Below are positions 54,341-62,509 of a stretch of 64,000 nt of DNA, piece after piece. The notes below the pieces were generated by a model. That model did not search any database, was not told the DNA's origin, and worked only from the letters and a program-made list of their open reading frames with translations. The stretch comes from CALNYZ01 sp942490945 (GTDB lineage: Bacteria; Pseudomonadota; Gammaproteobacteria; UBA6429; Thiohalophilaceae). The position numbers were made by a program, and so were the translations under genes. The stretch's first letter is position 1, and each line of letters begins with the position of its first letter. The stretch covers positions 1,488,001 through 1,552,000 of the forward strand of contig CALNYZ010000018.1 of NCBI GenBank assembly GCA_942490945.1, written 5' to 3'.

Positions 54341-54368
54341 AAAAAACCGCCTTACGGGCGGTTTTTTT
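54341..54368 (+). terminator. Rho-independent terminator
   Basis: AAAAAA-CCGCC (54341-54351), loop TTACG, GGCGG-TTTTTTT (54357-54368). Ends the plus-strand cluster; symmetrical A/T tracts may also let it serve the convergent gene at 54444. Confidence 0.92.
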
Positions 54369-54443
54369 ATGGGCAAGTAGTTATTATTTTAAATGCGCGT
54401 GTTTGTAAATTTTAAATCCCAACAGCATTGGACATCTGATTTT

Positions 54444-55130
54444 TTAAACATCACTCCACATGCGAATCAGATTTACATAACTGATATCAACCTGTTTGGT
54501 GTGTTCACTGTCAGGTTGAGTTTGCAATAAATGTTCACGTGCTTTATTTAATGTATAAAGCAATTCACGTTGTGCGGCATCACGAATCATACTTTGCACC
54601 CAGGTTACCGCAACCAGGCGTTCGCCATCGGTGACCGGGTTGACATGATGCAAACTCGAAGACGGATACATAATCGCATCACCTGCCGCAAGCTTGATAC
54701 TTTGCTCACCGTTAACCGAACGGATCACCAGTTCACCACCGCTGTATTCTTCTGGCGCGTTTAAAAAAACCGTGATCGAAAGATCAGAACGATAGCGTTG
54801 TGCAGGGTTTGCGCCAGGCGGTCCCATTATCGGATCATCAACGTGATCACCGTACGCCATGCCCTTGCTGTAGCGCGCATAAAAAGGTGCAGCAATGCGT
54901 AGCGGAAATGCTGCCGCCAGATATTCCGGATGGCTGACCAGGCTGGTCATGACAATATTGTTCAAATCGTTAAGTGTTTTATCGGCAGTGGAAATTTCTT
55001 CATTTTGTTTAACACGACGTGCAGCAGTACCGGCGGATAAGGTGCCATCGATAAATTTTGCCTGCGCAAGTAAATCACGTACTTTTTTCAGGTTTACCGG
55101 TGCAACAACCGATTTGATGGTTAATAACAT
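54444..55130 (-). CDS. PKHD-type Fe(II)/2OG hydroxylase (PiuC/YbiX family)
   Basis: 228 aa, the usual length for PiuC/YbiX. Iron ligands: AYGDHVDDPIM (HxD) and the distal histidine in SSSLHHVNPVTDGERL; ALVTWVQ-type ending (LVAVTWVQSMIRD) is conserved. Family members are linked to iron-uptake regulons, though the substrate is not settled. It stands alone on the minus strand. Confidence 0.88.
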   Translation of the reverse strand: MLLTIKSVVAPVNLKKVRDLLAQAKFIDGTLSAGTAARRVKQNEEISTADKTLNDLNNIVMTSLVSHPEYLAAAFPLRIAAPFYARYSKGMAYGDHVDDPIMGPPGANPAQRYRSDLSITVFLNAPEEYSGGELVIRSVNGEQSIKLAAGDAIMYPSSSLHHVNPVTDGERLVAVTWVQSMIRDAAQRELLYTLNKAREHLLQTQPDSEHTKQVDISYVNLIRMWSDV

Positions 55131-55236
55131 AAGTCAGAATGCTCGTTATATTTCTGTTAAAATATGGCGCAGTGATATTTATCTGTTGTCAGAATAATAC
55201 AGCCACCAGAGAAAAACCAGCACGAAGAGGTTTGAT

Positions 55237-55557
55237 ATGAAATTAGAAGTGTACCTGGAAGGTCAGACCATTCCGGTAGAAATCGACAATGAGATACTGT
55301 CTGAAGCAAAACCTATTTTTGCAAAAATGGACAGCGATATGGATGAAGGCATGCAAATGCATCGCGTATGGGTGGATGAGTTGAATACCGAGCAACGTTG
55401 CCAGCTCGTGGCCGACAAACTTATTACCGCGATCGAGGGCCGCAATGACAACATGATGAAAATGATGTCAGCATACATACTGCACAAGGTGCCGGGTATC
55501 AAGGGCATACGCATTGCGTACGGCGATATGTGTGAGACCGAACTGGTATTTGACTAA
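55237..55557 (+). CDS. Conserved hypothetical protein (106 aa)
   Basis: 106 aa, soluble, Met-rich (DSDMDEGMQMHRVWVDEL, MMKMMSAYILHKVPGIKGI). AAGAGG lies eight or so bases before the ATG. I recognise no domain. It is divergent from piuC and convergent with the GNAT gene. Confidence 0.55.
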   Translation: MKLEVYLEGQTIPVEIDNEILSEAKPIFAKMDSDMDEGMQMHRVWVDELNTEQRCQLVADKLITAIEGRNDNMMKMMSAYILHKVPGIKGIRIAYGDMCETELVFD

Positions 55558-55582
55558 ACCGGCAAAAACCTGAGCCAGCAAT

Positions 55583-56026
55583 CTAGATCAGTATTTTTTC
55601 CATGCGCACATGTTTTATTACATTATATAAAGTATGTACCGGCGCAATAACCTTATAACCATTTGCTTCATAAAATCCTGTCGCGCTTTCCCGCGCATCC
55701 AGAATAATGGATTGAATTTGCATTTGTCGCGCGACGGTTTCCAGTGCATCCAGAATCGATTTGCCATGACCCTTTCGCTGAAACTTATCTGCCACGGCCA
55801 TGTAACGAATCTGTGCGCTATCGGTTGCAACGACATGCAGACGGCCAACAGCAATAATATTGTCCGCCTGTTTTAACATGACATGGTGCGCGTCAGCATC
55901 GCATTCATCCTGTTCGCTGCCAGGAGGTTGTTGCCATGGCGCGCGTAACATTTGCCAGCGAAATAAATAATAGGCAGCAAAATCTTCTGCAGAAACAGGT
56001 GACAGCAAAGTCGGTTCGGATGACAT
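55583..56026 (-). CDS. GNAT family N-acetyltransferase
   Basis: 147 aa. The acetyl-CoA pyrophosphate-binding motif is in AVADKFQRKGHGKSILDALE (Q/RxxGxG/A form), followed by SIILDARESATGFYEANGYK. It resembles ElaA-type or general GNAT proteins that acetylate amines. The substrate is unknown. It sits 6 bp after the 2OG oxygenase gene, so they share a transcript. Confidence 0.85.
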   Translation of the reverse strand: MSSEPTLLSPVSAEDFAAYYLFRWQMLRAPWQQPPGSEQDECDADAHHVMLKQADNIIAVGRLHVVATDSAQIRYMAVADKFQRKGHGKSILDALETVARQMQIQSIILDARESATGFYEANGYKVIAPVHTLYNVIKHVRMEKILI

Positions 56027-56032
56027 GCTGAA

Positions 56033-56632
56033 TCAGGAAAACACAATCCAGGTCGTGGCAATATATTTCACACCCGCATTCAATATTGCCGCGCGATGTT
56101 CGTGCGTCCAGAACGGCGGGAACAATACCAGTTTGCCGGCTTGTGGTGTAATTTGCACATCCTGAAATAAAAACTCGGTTTCACCGCCCGGACCAGCCAC
56201 ATCGTTCAAATACCAGATAGCAACAAGTTGTCGGTGACTAAAATCATGTGAACCACCATCAATATGCCAGTGATAATATTCGCCGGGCTGATAACGTTGC
56301 AGACCGTAACCCATGTCTTTAAACGGCCCCTTGAAAAAAGGAAACGCTTCGCGAAATTCAAACAGTGCCGTCTTGAGTGAGGTAAATAATGCGTGATCAA
56401 CATCTTTCCAGTGTTCTTTACCGCTGACGACCAGGTCCATGGTTTTTTTAATACCTTGATCTTCACCTGCCTGCTGGCCAATACGTCCCTTATATTGCTC
56501 ATCAGTTGCCTGTTCAAAGCGCGCAATCATGTCGGAACATAATGTGCTATCCAGTGCCTGCTGTTTTTCAAAAATAAACGTATTCGGTTTGACTTCGACA
56601 AGCGTCGTTAATTTATCAGTGGCGATGGGCAT
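56033..56632 (-). CDS. 2OG-Fe(II) oxygenase, prolyl 4-hydroxylase-like
   Basis: 199 aa. Double-stranded beta-helix core with YYHWHIDGG (HxD), the glycine of DVAGPGGETEF, FPPFWTHEHRA (distal histidine) and the 2OG lysine KYIATTW. Prokaryotic P4H-like enzymes hydroxylate peptides or small molecules; the target is unknown. It is the third, unrelated Fe/2OG oxygenase within 5 kb. Confidence 0.85.
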   Translation of the reverse strand: MPIATDKLTTLVEVKPNTFIFEKQQALDSTLCSDMIARFEQATDEQYKGRIGQQAGEDQGIKKTMDLVVSGKEHWKDVDHALFTSLKTALFEFREAFPFFKGPFKDMGYGLQRYQPGEYYHWHIDGGSHDFSHRQLVAIWYLNDVAGPGGETEFLFQDVQITPQAGKLVLFPPFWTHEHRAAILNAGVKYIATTWIVFS

Positions 56633-56749
56633 ACAGTCTCAATTTCAGAAGTTGATTAATCTTGTTGTTGTGACATTTTATCTGGGCGACATCAGCTTGG
56701 CCAGTAACACGTGAGTTAAATAAAATGTTGAATAGTGCAGTGAAAGGAA

Positions 56750-57808
56750 TCAGAGACGACGTGTTTCGATCAGATCAGCAATTGCATCTTGCGCTTTCGG
56801 CTGATCAGCAAGTGCCAGTGCTTCAGTTGCCACCTGCTGCCAGTGTTTTTCACCATCGACCACTATATTATGCAGTTCGGCAAGATCACCTGTCGCACGC
56901 CAACTTTCATAGGCAGACAAAATACCGGGATACAAATGCTTGCGCATGTTACTGAGGTTACCCATATAAAAATGTAAACTGGCGTTTACGTCATTGTCGC
57001 TAACACTGCCCAGTATTGCTGGCAGGGTAGAGAGCGCATCCGCAAGATGGTCCCGTACGGCGCGCAGCATTAATTCTGCGCGGGAGTGAGGCATCGCAAC
57101 CAACATGTCTTCCCATGCGGTGCCGAGCAGTTCACCTGCTTCCACTTCACCAATTTCATGCAGCAAAATATTTTTTAGTTCGGCTTCGGTCATCGCTTCC
57201 AGTGCCGCATCAATATCGCGATCAAAACCGTAGTGGGCAATCGCACGACCGAGTGCATTATCCGGTTTGTTCCAGTTCCAGGTTTCAACTTTTTCCCACA
57301 ACATGCGTTTTACGGCTTCGCGGCGAATAAATATGGTTTCGCCCAAAGCCATAGCGGGCGGGGCAGTCAGATCGCGTGCGTATTCATCCGTCGAGATGTA
57401 AACGCGATAGCGGGAATGTTCATGCAAGTGCGCCAGTTTACCCAGGAAAAAATGTGGTCGAGTGCGCAGTCCCAGGCCGCCGCTGTATACCAGGCCATGT
57501 GGCGCGAGTGCCTGGTTAATGGCATCGGTATCAAAGGGGTCGAATTCGGTATTATCAATGGTGAGCGGGGCAAAATCATTTTCGGCCACTTCATCCCAGA
57601 GTTGTTCGCGTTGCCGCAACCAACTGCCAATTGAGTCGTTTTCCAGACTGGCACTGAATGCATGGCCCTGTTCCCAACGGTAAAACTCACGCATCTTGAG
57701 CAAATATACACACAGCGTATAATCGCCGGCCTGATGTGCATCCGATATATGGCAATTCTGCTGCACAGCCTGCTGGATAGGTTGATAGTGAAAAGCTAGA
57801 TTTTGCAT
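56750..57808 (-). CDS. Conserved hypothetical protein (Sfum_1244-like)
   Basis: 352 aa, soluble. The opening QQNCHISDAHQAGDYTLCVY and then YLLKMREFYRWEQGH recall a family known in databases only by a locus name, Sfum_1244, which I remember from sulfur-metabolising bacteria; this is recall, not a search. A metal-ligand-like segment, LLHEIGEVEAGELLG, lies in the middle but does not fit HExxH. The function is unknown. Confidence 0.6.
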   Translation of the reverse strand: MQNLAFHYQPIQQAVQQNCHISDAHQAGDYTLCVYLLKMREFYRWEQGHAFSASLENDSIGSWLRQREQLWDEVAENDFAPLTIDNTEFDPFDTDAINQALAPHGLVYSGGLGLRTRPHFFLGKLAHLHEHSRYRVYISTDEYARDLTAPPAMALGETIFIRREAVKRMLWEKVETWNWNKPDNALGRAIAHYGFDRDIDAALEAMTEAELKNILLHEIGEVEAGELLGTAWEDMLVAMPHSRAELMLRAVRDHLADALSTLPAILGSVSDNDVNASLHFYMGNLSNMRKHLYPGILSAYESWRATGDLAELHNIVVDGEKHWQQVATEALALADQPKAQDAIADLIETRRL

Positions 57809-57999
57809 GGCATTAACGCTACCGCTTCAGTCAATCTTGGTCAATGTCGGATACTCTACAGGTGCAGTCAACACAATAACAGAGTAAAATACTAGGGTAA
57901 TAATAGCACGTAGCAAAATGAACGCCAAAAGCCCGTTGTGCGGCGCGGCGACAAATATGTAAAAGTGGTTTAAAAAGCAAGTTTGAGGAATTATAAAGA

Positions 58000-58539
58000 A
58001 TGCGGATCAAAGCCAAATGGTACAAAGATAAAGAACACTCCTTGCCAGAAGAAGCAGGCGCAATTGCGTATAACTTGTGGCGAATTGCCATGAACATGAT
58101 GCTAAATCTCGAGAACGCCGACTATCAGACCGAAAGCAACAAGCAGCGTCTGGAAGTTATCGAAGAGATTCTGGCCTTCGGTATCCACGTCACCGACCGC
58201 ATGACCATCGCCAGCTTTGATGAGGAAGCGCGCAGTGTCTTTATCTCGGAACTGGCACAAAAATGCGCCAAACATGTACAAGATAACTACCGTGAGCTCT
58301 ATGGTGATGGCGACTACAAGACCGGCTTTATCGAGATGCTCAACAACAGAATGAGTGAATACGCCGAATTTGACTACCTGGAAGATGGCCCCAGTTTCAG
58401 CATGCGCCGCTGTTTTGGCAACTACGTGCGCGACAAAATGGGCGACCGCCATAACAAATGGATCCCCGAGCAGATTATCGAAATCGAAGTCCCGCAAATG
58501 CTCAAAACCATGAAAAGAATACTAATAAATCTAATATAA
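58000..58539 (+). CDS. Conserved hypothetical protein (179 aa)
   Basis: 179 aa, soluble and mainly helical, starting MRIKAKWYKDKEHSLPEEAG, with GAGGA before the ATG. The body is acidic and balanced; the last ~12 codons (MLKTMKRILINLI) are AT-rich and followed by AT-rich DNA, so the 3' end may be a junction. No domain recognised. Confidence 0.55.
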   Translation: MRIKAKWYKDKEHSLPEEAGAIAYNLWRIAMNMMLNLENADYQTESNKQRLEVIEEILAFGIHVTDRMTIASFDEEARSVFISELAQKCAKHVQDNYRELYGDGDYKTGFIEMLNNRMSEYAEFDYLEDGPSFSMRRCFGNYVRDKMGDRHNKWIPEQIIEIEVPQMLKTMKRILINLI

Positions 58540-58658
58540 TCAATAAACTACAGCATATAGTTAATGTAACAAAAATTAACACATAAGGTAATTTGTCAGC
58601 ACAGACAACCTGCGATACCATCACTAAACAACTTTCACATGATGACATGGAGGTCATT

Positions 58659-59030
58659 ATGCTCGTTAAAACTGTACGACGCCCCGGACAAAAGGGCACT
58701 GAAAATCTGGTTAAACAATATGGTGATAAGCTGGTTTGTGTGCGTTACCGTTACGATGTTTTACGTTGCAAGCGCTACAAAACCGTAGAAATTATCATTA
58801 ACGAAACAGACTGGGAACCTGCAGAAGATCTGATACCGCCCAAACCCAGTGAACTCATGCCAAACAAATTTTCGGTGATGGCATACGTAAAAATTGATTA
58901 TCACGAAAAAGCACTGCAACACAAAATTCGCCAGATAGGTGGTCATTGGAACGCGCAGGAAAAACTCTGGCGTGCACCGAAAACGGAAGTACTACGGTTA
59001 GGATTAAAGAATAGAATTGTAGAAAAATAA
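58659..59030 (+). CDS. Hypothetical protein (123 aa)
   Basis: 123 aa from ATG 58659, preceded by GGAGG at a five-base spacing; the frame is open back to 58593 but without such a site. Basic N-terminus (MLVKTVRRPGQKGTENLVKQ), then VCVRYRYDVLRCKRYKTVEI. Similar short proteins occur often in accessory regions of proteobacteria; their role is unknown to me. It lies just left of the integron cassettes and the palindromes at 59037. Confidence 0.6.
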   Translation: MLVKTVRRPGQKGTENLVKQYGDKLVCVRYRYDVLRCKRYKTVEIIINETDWEPAEDLIPPKPSELMPNKFSVMAYVKIDYHEKALQHKIRQIGGHWNAQEKLWRAPKTEVLRLGLKNRIVEK

Positions 59031-59036
59031 TACCAA

Positions 59037-59126
59037 AGGGTACTAGTTTTCTAGTACCCTTACTAGATGTAGTACCCGGTTCCTATATATAGTACGGGTA
59101 CTATTCCGTCTATATAACTGTTAGAC
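59037..59126. repeat. Double palindrome and GTTRRRY core at left end of cassette array
   Basis: A perfect 10-bp hairpin AGGGTACTAG-tttt-CTAGTACCCT (59037-59060) is followed by a second inverted repeat TAGTACCCG (59070-59078) / CGGGTACTA (59095-59103) built from the same word. At 59120-59126 stands GTTAGAC, which fits the integron core GTTRRRY and borders the first cassette. It could be a degenerate attI, an attC, or a transcription terminator for the 123-aa gene. Confidence 0.4.
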
Positions 59127-59136
59127 ACAAGAAAAA

Positions 59137-60009
59137 ATGGAAACAATTACATTCCACTCAACTGGGTTCTATATATTGGACACAGTGCCAGAAAAAGACA
59201 TGCAAACTGGAAGAGGGTTAGAGGAAAATATAGTAGATATCATAAATACCAATAATTCTTCTCTATATTGCAAAAGAATTAAATGCACTACAGAAAATGA
59301 CGTGTTAGATGCCTTAAAATCAATAAAAACCAATTTGATTGAAAATGGTGATATCCCATATATTCATATTGAAGGTCACGGATCGAAAGATAGCCTCGCT
59401 TTGCCTTCTGGCTCAGTGTTTAGCTGGAATAAGTTATTCGAATTATTTCGAGAAATTAACATTTTATGTAAGAACAATTTATTTGTTTCAAGTGGAGCCT
59501 GTTTATCTGCCTATGGATATAAAGCCGCGTCAATAACTGAGGCTTGTCCGGTTTTTGGTTTACTAGCGCCAGAAAAGGTTATTAATTCTGGCGGTGTAAA
59601 GGATGGTTATCATGCGTTTTTTAAAAGCCTAATTTGCAATGAAAGCCTAAACGAAGCTTTCAATAGGTTTTCCGAAGCCACAAACGGTAAAGATTATGCT
59701 TTAATTTTCTCACAGTTAATGTTTAGAAAGGCTGCCTATAATTATATAACTGTGCACTGCATGGGAAAAAATAAAAGAGAAAGACTTGAAGAGCTGGTAA
59801 CTCAAGCTACCACATCAACAGATGTTTCTGTTAATGCCGCGAGAAAACAGCTCAAAAAGGAGATATACGGCCCACAAGCTAAACACTTATCAAAATATCA
59901 TCAGAAATTCATGATGATTGATAAATACCCTGAAAATGCAGAAAGATTTGAGTTCAATGCAGGGAAGTTTGAACAAGACGTAAGAAATGGTAAAATAAAA
60001 TATGTCTAA
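59137..60009 (+). CDS. Caspase-like cysteine peptidase (integron cassette 1)
   Basis: 290 aa. The caspase/CHAT-like pair is visible: a strand and His-Gly in PYIHIEGHGSKDSLAL, and a strand with the Cys in NLFVSSGACLSAYG. About 150 residues of helical C-terminal sequence follow. In bacteria such peptidases act in programmed responses or phage defence, usually switched on by a sensor. No partner gene is in the same cassette. The ORF stop lies inside the first attC site, as in a normal cassette. Confidence 0.7.
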   Translation: METITFHSTGFYILDTVPEKDMQTGRGLEENIVDIINTNNSSLYCKRIKCTTENDVLDALKSIKTNLIENGDIPYIHIEGHGSKDSLALPSGSVFSWNKLFELFREINILCKNNLFVSSGACLSAYGYKAASITEACPVFGLLAPEKVINSGGVKDGYHAFFKSLICNESLNEAFNRFSEATNGKDYALIFSQLMFRKAAYNYITVHCMGKNKRERLEELVTQATTSTDVSVNAARKQLKKEIYGPQAKHLSKYHQKFMMIDKYPENAERFEFNAGKFEQDVRNGKIKYV

Positions 60010-60066
60010 CAAATCGTTCAAAAAGGACGCGAAAAAGCGTCGCGCCTTTTAACTCAAACGTTAGCA
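60004..60066 (+). other. attC: attC site 1
   Basis: 63 bp. R'' core GTCTAAC (60004-60010) and R' core GTTAGCA (60060-60066) bracket an imperfect palindrome containing AAAAGGACGCG / CGTCGCGCCTTTT. Confidence 0.85.
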
Positions 60067-60098
60067 CCATGGAAATAACTCAAACACTGGAGAAATAG

Positions 60099-61196
60099 AT
60101 GTCTCTACCTATTTACACAAGCGGTGAAGATGTAATCGGAATAATTGATTACCTTAAAACGAAGCCAACAGGCGCTACGATTTCAGAGGCAAAGCCTGTT
60201 GTAAAAAAACAATTGATTGACGGTAGAAAGATTTCTGCTTACGAAGCGTGGGGCTTTATCGTTAAGGAAGGTGAACGTCTAAAGCTCTCTGACCGTGGTT
60301 GGGCTATTGCTAGAAATCCAAAAACACAAGAAGGTGCGTTTTTAGAAGCTCTAGATGGAATCGTTCCATATCGTTCAGCAATTGAATGGATACACCATCA
60401 AAATCTTGATTCAGTAACAAACATTGATGTTGCGGCTCATTGGCACCAACATCACTCAGATGATTTAGGCACTGAAAATGAAAATACTATAAAGGATCAA
60501 GCAGTCTGTTTCTTCCGCTTGGCAGAAGCCGCTGGGCTAGGCTCATGTAAAATGGGAAGAAGAGGTTCACCGACACGCCTAGACATGGATAAAAGTAAAT
60601 TAAAGAACCATATTGAATCTGGGCCAAGCGCTCCTCCATGGCATCATGGTGATGTAGATCAAGAACCAGAAGAAGAACAGCAAACTGAAGACTCAACAAC
60701 TACACAAGAATTAGATCAAACAGGCAAAACAGAAATACAAGAGCAGAAAAAAACAGAGCAAGAAACAAAAGAAAAAGAACTTCTTAAGGTATTCATCTCG
60801 CACGGCAAGAACACAGATCTAGTAGATCAAGTAGATGTAATGCTTGGCCTAGCCGAAATAGAAAGTGAAGTAGCAGTAAAAGAGGAAACATCTGCGATTC
60901 CAGTACCTGACAAAGTGTTTGGCTCAATGAGGCGTTGTACCGCTGGAATTATCATTGTTTCTGCCGAGGAGGGAAACAAAGACGCAGAAGGTAATTATAG
61001 AGTTAATGAGAACGTACTAATTGAAATTGGTGCTGCTTTCGTACTTTATGATCGTAGAGTTGTATTGCTTTGGGACAAACAATTACCAGTTCCTTCAAAT
61101 TTACAAGGTCTATACAGGTGCGAATTTGATGGCAGCGAACTCTCTTGGAGTGCAGGCATGAAACTTATGAAAGCCATTAAAGAGTTTAAGAAATAA
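60099..61196 (+). CDS. TIR-like (PF10137-type) protein with N-terminal winged-helix region (integron cassette 2)
   Basis: 365 aa. The C-terminal ~140 residues match the TIR-like nucleotide-binding family: LKVFISHGKNTDLVDQVDVM, a beta-strand region AGIIIVSAEEGNKD, and the signature RVNENVLIEIGAAFVLYDRR with the likely catalytic Glu. Such domains cleave NAD+ in Pycsar/Cap12 or other anti-phage effectors. The N-terminal ~180 residues look like a repair- or DNA/RNA-sensing winged-helix region (KLSDRGWAIARNPKTQ), joined by a Gln/Glu/Thr-rich linker (~190-228). The gene fills a complete cassette. Confidence 0.75.
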   Translation: MSLPIYTSGEDVIGIIDYLKTKPTGATISEAKPVVKKQLIDGRKISAYEAWGFIVKEGERLKLSDRGWAIARNPKTQEGAFLEALDGIVPYRSAIEWIHHQNLDSVTNIDVAAHWHQHHSDDLGTENENTIKDQAVCFFRLAEAAGLGSCKMGRRGSPTRLDMDKSKLKNHIESGPSAPPWHHGDVDQEPEEEQQTEDSTTTQELDQTGKTEIQEQKKTEQETKEKELLKVFISHGKNTDLVDQVDVMLGLAEIESEVAVKEETSAIPVPDKVFGSMRRCTAGIIIVSAEEGNKDAEGNYRVNENVLIEIGAAFVLYDRRVVLLWDKQLPVPSNLQGLYRCEFDGSELSWSAGMKLMKAIKEFKK

Positions 61197-61200
61197 ATTG

Positions 61201-61261
61201 TGCTAACAAGTGCGTCAACAAGGACGCTCCTTACGTCGCGCCTGTTACGCAAACGTTATAT
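61201..61261 (+). other. attC: attC site 2
   Basis: 61 bp. GCTAAC (61202-61207) and GTTATAT (61255-61261) flank paired segments (AGTGCGT.. / ..ACGCAAAC; GGACGC / GTCGCGCC). Confidence 0.85.
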
Positions 61262-61278
61262 TTATAAAGACTAGCAGC

Positions 61279-61542
61279 ATGACTGAAGAACAAATTACTA
61301 AGGTTGCCAACATACTTGAGGAGTGGAATCCTCTAGGGGAAAAAGCCAACTCAATAGAGCAACTTGATGGGTACAGAATAGAAGCAATTGATATTATCTC
61401 AACAATAAGAATATTAAATGGTCCGGAAAAAATCGGAGAGTCAATTGAAACAGTCCTAACTCAAGCATTTAAAATCAAATTAAACAAAATTAAGCTAGCT
61501 GAAGCAGCTGAGAGAGTAAAAAATGTGCTTTTTGAAAATTAA
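61279..61542 (+). CDS. Small helical protein, integron cassette 3
   Basis: 87 aa from ATG 61279 (the frame opens upstream inside attC 2). Acidic, helical: MTEEQITKVANILEEWNPLG, then IDIISTIRILNGPEKIGES. Looks like a short cassette protein of unknown function, of the type that pairs with toxin or other partners, but no partner is evident. Confidence 0.6.
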   Translation: MTEEQITKVANILEEWNPLGEKANSIEQLDGYRIEAIDIISTIRILNGPEKIGESIETVLTQAFKIKLNKIKLAEAAERVKNVLFEN

Positions 61543-61550
61543 GTACAAAA

Positions 61551-61644
61551 ATATAACAATACAATCAAGTTCGCGCGCAAAGCACGCGCGCCGGACCGCC
61601 AACCCGCTCCGCGGTTTTGCGGCCGCTTATTTTTGTCGTTAGCT
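61551..61644 (+). other. attC: attC site 3
   Basis: 94 bp, the longest in the array. TATAAC (61552-61557) and GTTAGCT (61638-61644) flank GC-rich palindromic sequence with GCGCGC repeats. Confidence 0.8.
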
Positions 61645-61654
61645 GTCAAAACAA

Positions 61655-62044
61655 ATGGATGCAAAATTTATAAATACCGAAGGTGAATACCTCGAAGCAA
61701 AAATAGAAGTTAAAGGCAAAGTGCTTCATGTCATGGATGAATTCACTTCTGAAAGCATTGCCTCTGGCGATAAGGTACAAATAGAAATTGTCGCAGGCCT
61801 ATATTATGAAGACGAGGAATGGGAAAGTATGTTTTCTGGAAATCCTGACGGTAAAAAGGAATTAGAGCATCAATCTGGCTGGCGTTATAGGGCCTATGGA
61901 GTGATAACTTCAATTAAACCTGTAATGGTTGATGTAGGTCTTTTTAAAATAGAGGCTCCAATAGAATCAAACGACGAAAAGTTGGTGGGTGAGTCAATAG
62001 CTTTCACTATCGAGCGCTTAGACGCATCGCCAGCTAACAATTAA
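61655..62044 (+). CDS. Hypothetical protein, integron cassette 4
   Basis: 129 aa, acidic, beta-rich (EAKIEVKGKVLHVMDEFTSE, DKVQIEIVAGLYYEDEEWES). No signal peptide or membrane helix. Not recognised. Starts 10 bp after attC 3 and ends inside attC 4. Confidence 0.65.
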   Translation: MDAKFINTEGEYLEAKIEVKGKVLHVMDEFTSESIASGDKVQIEIVAGLYYEDEEWESMFSGNPDGKKELEHQSGWRYRAYGVITSIKPVMVDVGLFKIEAPIESNDEKLVGESIAFTIERLDASPANN

Positions 62045-62091
62045 ATCAAGCCGACGCCTAAAAGCGGCGCGGCTTATTAAAAACGTTAGCG
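62032..62091 (+). other. attC: attC site 4
   Basis: 60 bp. AGCTAAC (62032-62038) and GTTAGCG (62085-62091) bracket AAGCCGACGCC / GGCGCGGCTT. Confidence 0.85.
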
Positions 62092-62094
62092 TTT

Positions 62095-62412
62095 ATGATT
62101 GAATCATCAGAAATATGGGTAGGTGTGCCGCCAGAAGCGCAATCAAAATGGAATAGCGCATTCTCTGAATCATCGAAAAATATCAAGGTCGCTGCGACAT
62201 GCCCGGTGTGCAACAGTAATAGTCTTTATCGTTGGCATGATGGGTATCGAGGTCTTTGGGAATGGTGCCAGACCTGTAAGGTATATGAGCATTCAACAAG
62301 TCTTGTTCCAAAAGGATGGGCTCCTGAAGTAAATATTGTTCCAGTAGGACTCACAGCCGAACCAGAAGCAATTGTGCGAGAGTTAATAAATGTCGGTTTT
62401 ATCAAACGCTAA
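62095..62412 (+). CDS. Zinc-ribbon-like protein, integron cassette 5
   Basis: 105 aa. Two cysteine pairs, CPVC and CQTC, about 24 residues apart form a likely zinc ribbon, preceded by a hydrophobic short N-terminus and followed by a regular tail. Function unknown. Starts 4 bp after attC 4. Confidence 0.65.
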   Translation: MIESSEIWVGVPPEAQSKWNSAFSESSKNIKVAATCPVCNSNSLYRWHDGYRGLWEWCQTCKVYEHSTSLVPKGWAPEVNIVPVGLTAEPEAIVRELINVGFIKR

Positions 62413-62490
62413 CAACCGCATCAAAAACGCCCGCAAACATCGCGGGCTCGGACCTCGCTACCGCTCGGCCGTTTATGCGGAACGTTAGCT
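62407..62490 (+). other. attC: attC site 5
   Basis: 84 bp. GCTAAC (62408-62413) and GTTAGCT (62484-62490) flank CCGCAT..AAACG / CGTTTATGCGG. Confidence 0.88.
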
Positions 62491-62509
62491 GTATAAAAAA
62501 GAGAAAATC

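Noticed and set aside
52766..54444. CRISPR array expected next to the Cas6-like gene
   Set aside because: No direct repeats with regular spacers were seen on either side; the repeated words at 53903-54054 are inverted, not spaced direct repeats.
57900..59137. Integron integrase gene to the left of the cassettes
   Set aside because: The two ORFs there (179 and 123 aa) show no tyrosine recombinase motifs, and no other long frame exists in the gap.
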